DNA of 64,000 nt from Polydactylus sextarius (taxonomy: Eukaryota > Chordata > Actinopteri > Polynemidae): NCBI GenBank assembly GCA_016801845.1, contig CM028921.1:11632275-11696274 (forward strand). The letters are read 5' to 3'. Below are positions 48,001 to 62,100 of this stretch, piece by piece. A program made the translations under genes and the position numbers. Numbering within the stretch: position 1 is the stretch's first letter; each line of letters opens with the position of its first letter. The notes beneath the pieces were generated by a model. The model saw only the letters and a program-made list of their open reading frames with translations. It was not told where the DNA came from and did not search any database.

Positions 48001-51000
48001 TTCTTTCAATAACTGTTGTCTTTGTAAAATGAGCAGTCATGTGAAAACCCTGAAATTTACATCTTCATGGACGAGTTTCCTTCCAAATGTACCTCTAAGA
48101 CATAACATGACACTGACACATGCATGTGAAGAATAGTCTTCAGTGTTATTTACCTTTGGCCAAGGCTTGGCGTAGTTTCATGACGGCGGCCATGTCACAG
48201 TCAACAGAGGCGTACGCGTGGGGGATGGTGGTTTTTGATTGTGTTAGTCTCTGAGCAATCACACGACGGACATTTGTAGCTGGGATTTCTGTGAAAGTGC
48301 CCTGAGAAAGACAAAGGTTGCATAACATTAACGCCAGTGAAGAATAATACTAAATATGGTGCAAAAATAACACTGGTGTGAACAAAAGAAAAGACTTATG
48401 ACTCTTCTGGTGAGCTTACAAACATCCCCAAAAAGTTTTTTTTTTATACCAACCCCACTCTAATGTGGAAATAAAATGTAGAATCATCAGTAATAATTCA
48501 CAAAAACACATTTTAAAGTTTGTTTAATGACCTGGTTGCTCCAAAATACAATAATGTTTTCCGACCTATAGGTTAAACTTGTACTTTGCATGGACAAGTT
48601 TTTACCACAAAACAGACACAGTGTGTAAATGTGTGTGAGACAGATAGTGTAAAGAGAGCTCACTGGTGCTCCTGGCTTCCCTGGCACAGACAGAGGAGGT
48701 ATGTTGGGTCGGCTGCCTGGGGGTGGAGGAGCAGCTGCAGGGGTGGGAACAGGACTCGGGGCAGCTGAGACGGCTGTGGCTGGTGCTGCTTTGAGGGAAG
48801 GAGACGTCTTCAGAAGATTCAATGCATCCCTGATAAAAAAAAAAAAAAAAAAAAAAGAAAGAAAGAAAACAAAACAGATTAATATTTTTATACAATAAAA
48901 TATATAAAATTTGATATAATGTTAAAATTAGAATGGTATTATTATTATGTTATTATTCTCTGGTGAGATTGGCCTGAAATATAAATGTAGATGGAATGGA
49001 ATATTTTGCAGGATGAAATTTTATTTGGCTCCATATTTACTTGGCAGTTGAATTGAGGTATTTCACTCCAACTGCAGCTTTTCCTGTTCATTAATATTAT
49101 TATTATTCTTAATGACTGATGTTGAATCAAACCACTTAAGCATGAAAAAAACAAGTAATTTCCTCATTGTTATTTGCAACATAAATGGAACAGTCTTATA
49201 AAGCAACACTGGCAGAAGTAATGATGTACAGTGATACATATCTCATATTCTCCCACCTGGCTGGAAAAGGTGCTAATTTCATATCATTAATAAAAATGTA
49301 ACAATATAAGGAAGCTGATTGGAAGCTCATGAGTCACATTCTGTTGACTTTCTATTTACAAATAAACAACTTTTATATATATATATATATATATATAGTT
49401 TCTATTGCATTAGATGGCACAGGGAGAGGTATATTTCAGTTGTACCCCAGCGAATGGTCGTCAGGAGAATCCTTTTCGAGTCACAAACAAACCCCATCAG
49501 GTTAGGAAGGATCAGGTATCAGCTACACACAAGTGACACGCTTATTCAAAACAAGACCTGGGTTTCGTTATTCCTCTCTGTGGTGGAGGGAGCCACGGAC
49601 GTTCCTACTTTTCACACGGCATCTCTTTCTATTCCTATTTTCTACTTTGTGGTGCAGAAACCTCACGTAAAATCGCACGTATCTGCTGTTTCAAAGAGAT
49701 TGTGATTATGTCCAGTACAGAAATGCCAAGTCCTGGGTTTTATTTCTACCCATTCATGTTGGTCACAGCAGCAGAAGCAGTGGGAGGGGAAGGTATCAGG
49801 TGTGGCTGCTTGAAGCTCTATACTTCCAGTTCAATGCACTGGGGTCCACCTAACGACATACATCCAATCTTTTGTCTGGATCAGCTGCCTCTGACCTCAG
49901 CGTAGCCAGGAATAGACTTGGCCCTTCCTCCCTGTTTTCCTCCATAGTGTACTAGTTCCTTCTTTTCTCTCAATGACACAAGTATTTGTTTTTGCAGTGG
50001 GACTGAGGCATGGAAATCCCCCAGCTAACGTGAGAAAACCTTACCGAGACCACAGCAAAACGGAATGAAATCATAGAGGTTGTATAGGACTTTAAGTTTA
50101 AAATAGAGGCAGGTGAAAGAAAAAAAATGAAGAAACAAGAAAGAGATGATACATACATAACCAACATTACACATCCAGCAAGAACAGAAATAAAGAAAAG
50201 GAGCAAAGATCCAGAATGCTGAGCTGTGTGAAAAATGCTCATGTAAATTCGCATACTTTCTCTGTTGTGAAATAAATGGGAGTGGAGTCAACAGGAGCCG
50301 ACAGTAGCCACTTGACGATGACACCATTGATATCTTTTGTGTAGCTGCCTGGCATGTGGTGCTCACACCGACCATTTACACTCCTACTGACAGCCAGGGA
50401 GAGGGAGCCTCTGAAAGACTCTGAGAGGGTGACTGGAATATTAAACAGGGAACAAGGCAGCACTCACATGCACACTGGACAGACACATACAAATAAACTT
50501 TCTCTCCTACAGCCAACTAAGACGTGCTGAGGCTAAGACAGAGTGTTGTAGTCATGAAAACTGCTTCACTGGATTGAAAAGTAAAAGCCCAATTTATCAA
50601 CGATCTTAAATAAAAGGTCATTCAATTAAAAGGAAAAAAAAAAAAAAACTGATTATGGCTGAGTTTGAGTTTGGTGTAAAACAGGAATACGCTGCAGTGT
50701 GAGGTTCGGTTAAGATGTTGACTTCAGTAATAACACAGAGGAAGCACACACGTGAAGAAAAAAAAAAAAAAGAAAGAAAATGTGCACAAACCATCACAAC
50801 CTCAAGGGGACGTTGGTATAAACTGTGGTAGTTTTGCTGCAAAAGTGCTACAGCAAAGAGAAGTGGCTTCAAAACACTGGGAGACTGAGAGATATTATAA
50901 TATAATATAGTAAGAAACCAGGGGGATATGACACTACAGCTGACTTTGACATTCAGTAATAATTTTTTTTAAAAAAAAAACACAGCCAAAGAGTCAGTAC

Positions 51001-53153
51001 TGTCACATTGTGTTTCACAAATACTAATAAAATAATAAAGTGCAGGTCTGCGGTTCATTAAATACATGACAGAGCAAGGGAACAAGCAAACCTCTCACTC
51101 CTAGTGAAGGCCTTGTCCTGGTCAAGGTCAAACATGTTATTAAAAACAGCTCTTTTGGTCCAGCACATAGTTATTTAATCCCTTTTTGTGAGTTTTGGCC
51201 TCCATGGTACAAAGCTGCTGCTTTGCTGGAGAATAAAAGTGAACTAGAGATGTCGGAATTAATTGAGTGACAATGAATATCTGTTTACTTTAGATGTTTA
51301 CCTTAGAGTCAACAAATGTGTGTTTCACTTCTGAGTGTTTACATTAAAGCTGGACTTTTATAAACTGACTGACACAACCAAAACACTGTCTGGAAGCAAA
51401 ACGTCAGTGATGGATGTGACTATTTGAAAGGCTGCTGTGTGTCAATGTGAATTACTCTAAGGGGTTATAATAAATATATACTTCTATTATTCTGTCATAT
51501 TGAAATAAAGTTGCTTATAAAGTAATAGCTGTTCAGACCAATTGAAGTTAACCTTTAAAAATAACTAATAGTGTTTCCCCTGTTTGTAGGAGCTCATTCA
51601 TAAAGTTCTACGGTCTATTGAGACCTGTAAACCTGTTCCCATTATTGTGTTATCCTTGTCTTCTGGCATTATTTTTAACCCTGATGATGATGAAAAATAA
51701 GTAGAAGGAAGTGATGTAAATGTGGGTCTTTGTTCCAGATCTATCTATTTACAACCCACATTCCTGTGGGTTGTATAACAAGTTATGAGCTCATCCCCAG
51801 GTTGTATGACCTCTGTTTTTTCACACCCTCTCTAGGGGGGGCATGGATGGAAGGAGTATTTTTTCCCTGGTTTAAATCTGGTTTGCCTGTTGTATCAGTG
51901 GACAAAGGAAAGGATACAGATCTGTTCTGTTGTCTCTGTGAAACTAAACTACTGTCAAATTGGACAAGGAGAACTGGTCATCAGAGTTTTTGGAAACAAA
52001 TACAGACAATTCCAATGAAATTACGGCCTCTACTTTGTAGATGTGAGCAGACATCAATTCAGGAATGAGTTTTCTTTTTTTCTGTTAATACTCTTTCCTC
52101 GCAGAATCTCTCATCTCCTGTAAAACCTTTGTCTACTTTCTTTCTTTCCACATCATTGTTCCTTGTCTGAATATTTCCTGAGCTTGTTATCCAGCTCAGG
52201 AATCAATAAGTGATTAAAAAAAAGGCATTCATGCAAATCTCAACATATGGCTTAGAGGTAGAGAGGAGAGAAATCACATCAGAGCTAATAACTGACACAT
52301 AATTAAAAATGAATTACTAAAACAAACTAAACTTCAATGTTGACAAATCACACAGCATTCTCTCTCACAGCAGTCAATCAACATGCTTGTGTTAATAACC
52401 TCCAGAATTAATTAAAGCTTTATACCAAATAAATTGCCTTTCAAAACTGTGTCCTTCTTGACAAATAGTTCAGTCTGGGAAAAATGATTCTATTTCAAAT
52501 CATCTAAATTCGGGGGGTATATGAGTCACTGTGTGAACTCAACAGATTGTGTTATTGGCTCTGATTAGACAGACGTTATTTCTATGACTTATCATTCCTC
52601 ACAGGCGTTCATTTATTTCTCTTTCACTGTACAAGACAGACACCCAAGAAAAACATACGGTCTTCGTTTCTATGGCCACTGGTGGGTCCTGAAGAATGGG
52701 TTGCTATGGCAACCGAAGTTGCTTAATGAGATTCCCCAGCAGGGTGTTAGGTGGGTAACAAGAGCGTTCAGTCAGGTCCCAACTGACACTGGGTAACCAC
52801 TGGAGCTGTGTGTGTTCACAGCTTTCTTTAGTCTCAAGTCACCATTTGACAGGATTAAAACAAATTCAATCATAGCCACAGTTTTTTCCTCTTTGTCTTG
52901 TCTCTTACACATTTTCATTAACATTGTCTTTTTATGACCTCTAACTGAAGCCACACAAACTACTGGTGATACTCACTCCTTAGTGATAAGTCCTCTTGGT
53001 CCAGTGGGTGTGGCCAGTCTTGGGTCAACACCATGAGTGTCCAGGATGTGTCTGGCTGCTGGACTTAGACGTAAGCTGAACAGGAAACAGTATGCAAGAC
53101 ACAGATAAATAATAGTTTCAGTTCCAGTTTTAAAATCTCCAAACTCTATCTAT

Positions 53154-53190
<37 letters not shown>

Positions 53191-56100
53191 AAATATCAAT
53201 AAAGATATTGTCTTCGTAAAACTATACAGTATGAGTTTTACTTGTCATCAAGCTTCAAATCTATACTTGTATACAGCACGTCTTGTGTTTCATGTCGGGT
53301 TTAGACTAAACAAAACTAGTGTGATACATCCATCAATGGTATTGAGACTGTTTGCCTTAATTTAACCCAATTCTGCATCTGTTTCTAAACAATTGTGTTT
53401 GCTGCACAACACGTCCGCCTGTTATCTTTCACCCCCGTCAAAAACCTGAACATGCGGACGGGCTCAGTGTAAAATGTTTGCACTGCAAATAGGCCCTGAT
53501 TTCTCTAAGGCAGCTTCTTTGCTTTCCACATGAGTATTTATTGTGTAAACAGAGGCGGGTTGGATCTCACACATTTCGAAATGTGAACAGAGGAAGGATC
53601 CTACTCAGCAAAAGTTACATGGTGACACCTTAGATCACCATGACCGAACACTGAACCAAACAGGATTATCTTTACTTCATTTTTCATGTATCCGTAGTAG
53701 TTTGCACGACTGAATCTGGTATAAGGCTGTTTTAATAACACAGAGGGCTAACTGAAGAAAAACTATGAAAAAACTAAACTGACTCATACTGTACGTGCTC
53801 CAACAACATGCTGACACACAGCATAAACAAAATCAAGCTCAAGACCTAAACAGCATCAATGTGATTGACATTGATATAGATATAAGTTGAGCTGTTCACA
53901 GCCTCCACTGTCCAAGAACTGTGACATCCTGAGATCTCCGCTCATTCTAGAGGTGTTGGCACTTTGCTGTCGACTGATTGAATTTGAACAGATAATGAGG
54001 ATGATAAGAAAGAAAGCAGCGCTCACGGTCCTGACGTGGCTGGTTTCGGTGGAGGCGGTGGAGAGGGAGCAGCAGGGGGGGCGACCGGGGCAGCGGCTGC
54101 TTGTGTAGCGTCAGCTGCAGGTGGAGCTGCAACATCTGGAGGGGGGATCTCAACCTGCTTCCAGTCCTGCCCTTCCTCCACCATGAGGGCTAATGAGAGT
54201 GCCCAGGCGCACATTACGACTGCCCTCCTCCATCTGTGAAGAGAGTGAGAGAGGTACTTACACATACAAGAAGAGGGGAGCACTAGAAAACAGGCTGTCA
54301 CTTCAAATGCAACTGAGAATAGTGGAATAAAGAAGCTCTTATTCTATATGATTTTGAAGCAAAGAATAAATAAGGACAGAGTGATAATGATGTTAAGCAG
54401 TTCATAAATGACCACTGAACAATAAACCTTCTGACAGCCATTATAAAGGGACCTCCTGAAACATGGCACTACCTTCTCGATAAAATGACAAAACACCTAA
54501 TGGTGGTTGACTGGGTTCTTGAAGTGTAATGGCTGTTTTCATCCTGCTCAAAGCTGTCAACAATTGATTCACCGTCTTGTTACTGCGTAATCCAAATCCA
54601 CTGCAAGCCTTTCGCTAGTCTCCCCAAGCTGTGCAAGGTGTTGTTACTCAGTCAATATAGATTAGTCTAAATGAAAGGTCCGGCTCAATACACAGGGCTG
54701 GGCTGCTGCACTTCCTCTCTTTTCAAAAAGGCACCTTAGTGAGCTGTTTCCTAAAGACGAAGCTTCATGGAGGGGCAAAAGGCGACAGAGGAAAGAAAGA
54801 TAAAGAGGAAAAAGACATCTGACTGTAGCTGTTTCAATCATCCAGCATCAGCCAAGATGTGATAACCTGCAATTATGAATGACAATCAAATGAAAATGAG
54901 GTGCCATTTCACAAATAAACGGTGAAAATATAGTCCATTACCAATTACAGTGATCATCACCACTGTGTACTCCCCCCCTCAACCCTGCTGGCAGGCTTAC
55001 AAAATCGAAAGCAGAAGTCTAGTCATCATAACTGGAAAATACAGTTGAATATTTGAACACCTGTGCACACTGGTACGAACCGCACTTTAATACACACTAC
55101 CTCACTTCAATGTAAAACGAACCGTACTGCAACAAGGTTATAAAATATACAAATATGAAACTCACTTTGTAGCTTTAAAACATTAAACTGAGTTGCTAAG
55201 CTTTAAAATGTACCTACCAGCCACATTAATAATACATAATAAGGTTTTTGACATCTGAGTATTATACTTCCAAATGTAAAATAATTTCTCTGCAGCATTT
55301 GTACCGACTGATTTAAATGGAAAGTATAACATTCTAAAAAGTATATAATTAGCTTAATTGATGGGTCTGATATGTGATTAACGCTATCATGTTTTTGGCA
55401 TCATCATCTCCCTTGAGTTCACTTTTATAGGTATTATGTATTTTTAGTGCATGCGTTTAGCTCCGTCTGCGCATCTATATGTGAGTATATAAGTTTGGAG
55501 CAAAACATACACTTGAGGCTAAATGACTAAACAAAGGCTGATAATATTAAAGGTATCTTACGTGGTGTAAAGTTTGCGCACTCAACCACAAATACATTAC
55601 ACAATTACACTGTGGGGAATGTGCCAAACCCCAAAATGTGATTTTTGTAACTTCCTTGTAAACTTTATTTGGAAATACATATAGAAGTACAGAGTGACTG
55701 GGATCTTTGACAGAATGGAGAATTTTAAAATTTACTAGTTAGCTTGTGAATTTAGTTGTGCGGCTAATGCTGTATGAAGCTGTATTGTGTTTTTTAAATT
55801 GAGGTTAAAAAACAAAATATGCAACATTTGACATACAAACTGCATTCCTCTCTACTTTAGAAATAGTGGGCATCTGTGTTAACTGTACACTGTAGTGGTG
55901 TGGGCTCAACACTGCCATCAAATGGTTACAGAACACAGTGAAACCTATAGGAAGTGCTTACATCTCTGTTTGACAGGGTTGGTATATTATGCCCAGGAGG
56001 TGCTGTTGTTTAGTGGTAGTAAAAGTGGTAGTGTGTAGGAACAAATAGCCTTTGAATGACAAATATTTCGGTGAGCGTGACAAACTACAGGAAACCTTTT

Positions 56101-59100
56101 GGGGTGCCTCAAAGGGAATCTCCCAGTTAGATCACTTCTGAATAATATGTGGCCTCTGATCTCATCCTACCATGTAAACGTAAAGACAGACAAAGTCTGC
56201 TAACCCCGATCCAGTTGTTTTGCAGGCAACATTTTCTCAGTGTAAAGTCTCTTAAGGGACCTGCTCAGAGCCCATCAGCAAAGCTAATGATATTACAGAG
56301 TCGACTGTACAAACCATTTATGATGGTTTAACCTACTTATCACCAAACTGTTTTCATGAAGCCAAACAAGTCCCCAGAGTCTGCTCCGTTAAAAGAAGCT
56401 TCAAAAGGTTAAACATTTTTTTTTTTTTACTTCAGATGACTGTTGAATGCTGACAGCTGCAAAGCTTTTGATACATCTCAAACAACTTTTTCATTTCAGG
56501 TTTGTCAGTTATTGTGGCGCTCAGCTTGTCAGAACTTGTAAAACAGTTTAAACTGTTAAGGAAGATTCACCGAGATTATTTTCCTTATTTTTCTGTCCAC
56601 TATTTTCTATTTGGGAGGTTCCAATCCCAGTCTCTAGTATCGGTTCTGAGTCAGTACAATATTTTTTTTTAAACTTATAACTGCAATTGTCAATCGCTCC
56701 AATCTTCACGTCAGTTACTGTGAGCTGTAAGTAGGGTTTGCAGCAGACCACAAATGCACAGATAATATCATGTTAGCAACCCTGTGGCTTAAATGTCGGC
56801 AGTGAAAATATTTGATATGGGGAAGAGTAGAACAGCGTATTACAATATCTCAAATTCGATCATTCAACAAGGGAGTTACAGCAAGATGTTAAAGCTGAAC
56901 AAGCAGCAGAATATACACAGGAAAAGGAAGGAACAAAATGTACAAATGGAGGAATGATGTTAGCAGAGGTTTACGAGAAATACGGTTTCAAATCTAGATG
57001 AATGTATGATGACGAAAACAGCATATTTGTTGAAAAATTTATTAAATTCATTTTTGGATGTAAATATTAAGCCCATTGGGAAATGAAAACAAAATCAACT
57101 CGCAGCTCTATTTTGGAGGAAAATACAAGCATGGGGTCAGGACTCGGTATTTGCAGATAATCAATATTGGAAAAAATCAGATCAGGAGCCCCAAAAAAAA
57201 AAAAGCTGATTAGGACATAACTATTTTCACTTTTTTTCTTTTAAAACCATTTGTCCTAAAGGGAAGACATCATAAAAATGACACAAGAAGCAGTCTTTTT
57301 AATCATTTTGACCTCGGAAGGTTAAAGAATGATTTATACTAACTATTGATTTAAAGGACATATATGTGTTGATGTTTAAATTGATTTGTAACAGTGTGAG
57401 CAGATGTGAACAGCCAGTATCGCTGAGGGGGAGTCATCTACCTACCGATGCATTTTTAAAGCACCTTTCTCCATTTCATGCTTAGTAGCATTCTTTAAAT
57501 ACACCTCGACGTGCAGGAGCTATGTGTGGCCATGTGCTTGCAAACACATGTGTCAATTCCTACCACATATGATTGATTGTACCTGTGGCAGATTTTCAAA
57601 TTGAAGCCCTCGGGTCAGGGTAGAGCAACGCAGTAAGAACATGATGAGATACCGTAATCTGCGCTCATGGTGCAAGTGTTCCCACCCCCAACCCCTGTTG
57701 TCTCAATATGAGCAGGGTCTTTCCCCTCCATTCTCTCTTCCCCAAAAGCCATGACTGGAAATTGGACAAGGGCCACAGCGGTACTTGACCCTCATAAATA
57801 ACCCCTGTGGAGCAACGGAAGTTGCATGCGTGTTGCAGCCTGTCTGGGCTTTTGGCCACAGGCGGGTCATTACGGTAGACTTTAAATTGGGTGCTGGAGC
57901 ACCACAATTACACCACTAAGGGCTAATGTGCCCTGACCCAGAAAAAGTGGAAGCCACATTGCTCATGTCATGTAAGGAGAGTATACGAATCTCTTAAATA
58001 TCACCACAAGCTACTGTTTTTCTTATTAACTATACACACACTCTCCATCAAAGGGAGAGGCAGCGCTGGGGGGCTTATCTAATGCAGACCATCTTTCTCT
58101 GCCAGCTTCAGCTCTGAAGCCCTTACCCCCAGTTCTTGGGCAGTTGCCATGGAAACTACCTCATCCCCACAGTAGCTAAGACAAGGATGAAGTGAGGGGA
58201 AATGGAAGAATGGAAGCAAGAGAAATAAAAGGCACAGGAAAAGAAGGATATAAGCGGATGTTTTATAATTGACTTTTCTGTTTATTAATTCATTGATGTG
58301 TACTTGTATGTGTACAACAGTGGATATTAAAAAATATACATTCTTCAAAGACCATGCAGCGGGGTGGGCATTTGTTTTGTACATGTGCCGTCGCAGACTG
58401 GCTGTGTATTTGCTTTTTTGTTAAGGTTGCACAAACAGACACGTTGCTTAATTAAGCGGCGCTCCGCTCAGCATGTCCGAAATTAGACACACAAGGAACA
58501 TTAGATACGGCTCTGTCTGCGCCATGGAGGAGCAGGAGAAGGAACAAACACAAACGCAGCAATGTCTTACCATCATCCTTCATTTTTTTTTTTTTTTTTT
58601 TTTTAAATAAGGAAAAAACCAGGAGACTAAGTTGACATCTTGTTTCAATGCTGTCCACCTACAACTGTTTTACATACTGCATTCAGATCAGGCACGAAGC
58701 AAAATAAGATGAAACATCTTCATGTTTGTGCTCAGAGAAATGGATGTGTGGTGGAGTACTGATAAAAGACAACTGATCGTTTTCCCTTTGGCGGCCTATT
58801 AAAAATTCAAACACTACAATGAGGGGGATGGAAAGAGAGAAATATTTGTCACCGAACACCTCGTCAGAGCTTTGGTGTCAGTGTATAGGGAAAACAGATT
58901 TAACAAGCGAAGCCAATTAGCAAAGGAAACAAAGGAACCTGAGAGACGCACAGGCAAATATCAACATGGAATTATTTTCTGTCAATATAAAATGCATTTA
59001 AAAATGTAACCACATCTACTGCTAATTACTGACTTTACATTGAGTGAATGCACAATATGTGAGGAGCAGCAAACAAAACAATTAGAAGCTGACTGAGTGA

Positions 59101-62100
59101 CTGAAAATTAACGTGACATCTTGTCATTAAAAAAAAAAAAAAAAGTGCTGACTTTACTACTTTACTGTCATAAGTAATGAACCGAAGCTCTATTCATAGC
59201 TCAAGTGCGATGTTATTTGCAGATACAGACCCATATCACATCATAAACCACAGACGAAGATTACGTGTGTTTCTGCTCACTCACCAAGATCTTTGCCAAG
59301 ATGCCGTCGTCATTAGATTCCATGGTAACAACTGCCTTGTCAGTCTCGATTTCGCAAAGGGCATCGCCTGCTGCCACGGCTTCACCTGGAACGATGCACA
59401 AAATGATCACAAATCGGAAAATTTACAAGAAAGAAAAGAAAAAAAAAAAAAAAGATGAATTCCCGAGTATATCAGACAATTCTTCGGGATAATGTGAGAA
59501 TGTCTGTACGTCAGCTGAAACTGTGTAGAAGGTGAGTGACACAACAGGGCAACGAGCCAAAACATCCGAATAAGTCCACAACAGAACGGCTTCAGAAAAA
59601 CAAAATCGGCCTTTTGGAGCGGCCAAGTCTGAGCCCAGACCTCAACCCAATAGAAATGCAATGGACTGATTTGAAGAGGATCATACACATGAGATGTTCA
59701 AAGAATATTACAAAGCTAAAGCAGTTCTACCAGGAAGAATGGGCTAAGATTCCTCCTCAGTGATGTGCAGGTCTGATCCACAGCCTGGTTGAGGTTATTG
59801 CTGCCAGGGGGAGAAGAGGTGGTGTTTTTATTTTAGACACATTATTTTTTGTCAATACCCTTGACTTAGACGAGGATCTGATCACATTTTATGACAAATT
59901 TATTCAGAAAACCATGAAATTCCAAAAGGTTCACATATAAATGCAGAGTTCAACAAGACAAAGCAAAACCAAATTATTAAAGACATGACTGCAGGAAAAA
60001 AAAAAAAAGTGTTTCAGTGCTGGAGTGGTCTGCCTGCTATCCTGGTCTGTCTCCAACTGAGAATGTGTGACGCATTTTGAAAGGCGAAGCTAAACAAGAG
60101 AACCTCATATTGTTGAACATGTTCAATGATAATTGCTGGAAGAGTAGGACAAAATTACACCTGAATCACTTAATCACTTGGTGTCAAAGTGTTGATTGAA
60201 AAGGAAAATCTGGAATTAGAATTAGAATTCACGAGGTAAAAAAATCAATGTGCTGCTGTTTTGTTCTCAGAGAATTAAGACTAAAAAGAAATAACACAAA
60301 TGATTACTTTGAGTTTTATATTTATGCAAACAAAAAATAAAGAACATAGAGTAAATACCAGTGACAAACATCTGCTTGACCCTCTAAGCACCTTGTTTTT
60401 CAAACAATCTTTCTGTTAAGGGGTTTTAAGTACAAATGACTCATTTCAGCTTTTTCAGTATTTGGGTCTTGTCACACACAGGACAAAATGTTTCCATAAA
60501 AATTAAAGAATTCCACCGCGAGTATATAAAGGATATGCGTGAAAATATCTGCTCTGGCTCTGGCTGACATGCACTAATCAATGTTTCATGGGAAAGAATG
60601 TGAGAAACAGAAACACGGTGTGTCTGACAGAAGGCTACATCTTTGCCTATCATTAGATTCCTGCTGGTGTATCATACGAGAGTGCTGGAATACATTAGCA
60701 TCTGCTTAGTGGCGAAAGAGAACAGCAATTAAGAGCCTCTGCTTCGGTTCTTCTGTGCTCATAGATCCATTTTGAGAAACACTTGCTTGTGCGACTGTAC
60801 AAATGAGCTTCCAATAGACGAGAACAGAGACAAATGGAGCCAATTGTCACTGAAGACAAAAGAAAGAGCACAAGAAAAACTACTGTTGTCAGTTGCACAG
60901 TTCATTTGTACTGGAAATGCTTTAAATAATCAATAGTTGATTCACGCTGATGTTATATAATGTAGCTAGCTTTTTGTTTTTACAAGAGAAGAGACACAAC
61001 TTATATATGACTCAACTGAGGACAGGTCAAGGGTTCTGACATTTGCTTATGTTTTTATCTTCTTTCAGAAGAAGCTGTAATACACACACACAAACACACG
61101 CATGCAAAACACACACACACAAAAAAAAAAAAACACAAAAAAGCAAAAGCAAAAATAATCTGACATACTAAAATCTGGAGTTTTCAGGCTGCATTTGGAG
61201 ATGTGTGGGAAGGAAAATGTGTGAAGGGAGGAGTCGATGGGGATGGGTGAAGAGAAGATTGAAAGAGCAGAAGCAGTATTGACATCGAAGGCCCCTGAGA
61301 GCAAGCAGTAGTCAAGTCGAGATTGGATTTGTATGAGGCTTTAACACCACATGACCCCGGGGGGTTAGGTGCAATGTGCAATATTAAAGATTAAACAGGT
61401 GACCCCCGAGCCTTTTCACCTCTGCTCTACAAGGAAGGCAGCGAGTAAAAACAACTAAAAAATACTTAGACTAATGTGAACCTGTCCTGCGTTTTTATAT
61501 TTATCTTTCCCACGCCCTCGAATGCAAAGGCTGTCAGTCGTTTTCCTTAACACCATTGGTTGAAGATATAAAAATGACGGAGCTTTTCCTTTTATGCACA
61601 GTGTTAATTGTTGATGTGCAGATTGTAATCTATTCTGGTGCTGCGGTGATGCAATTTAAAGTAATGCTACAGTCTGTTGATGGCTAACATTAGCATTTAT
61701 GGTCCTGCAGTGTCATAATCATACACTGTGATAATCAATAACGTACGCTCACAGTGAAGCAGTCGCTCCAGGGCTCGTGAAAATCAAGCTTGACAGGCTG
61801 GGAACACGTGGTGGGAACTACTAGTACATAGTTATGCATAGTTACATAAGCTGCTTATTTCCTACACAAAACAATTTTCTCAAACAGCTGATCTTCTTTC
61901 AACATTTTGACAAAAATTTAAATTAAAAAAATTAGATAGCTTTCTGAAAATTTCCAAAGACAGGGTTTCGTTTTATGTTTAATTTTTATTCAGGACCCAA
62001 TAACATAGGTGTTTTTTTTCCTCATTCCACTGTGCAACATGTTACATCATGCTCGTGTTTTTTTGAAGCTCTCATACAAGACTATGATGAATTTTGGGGG

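Noticed and set aside
49319..49705. 128-codon + strand open frame
   Set aside because: Antisense within a pdhx intron, begins in an AT repeat, no domain.
58079..58384. - strand frame ending MATAQELGVRASELKLAEKD
   Set aside because: Looks protein-like at its end but has no known match and would insert into a complete PDHX domain order.
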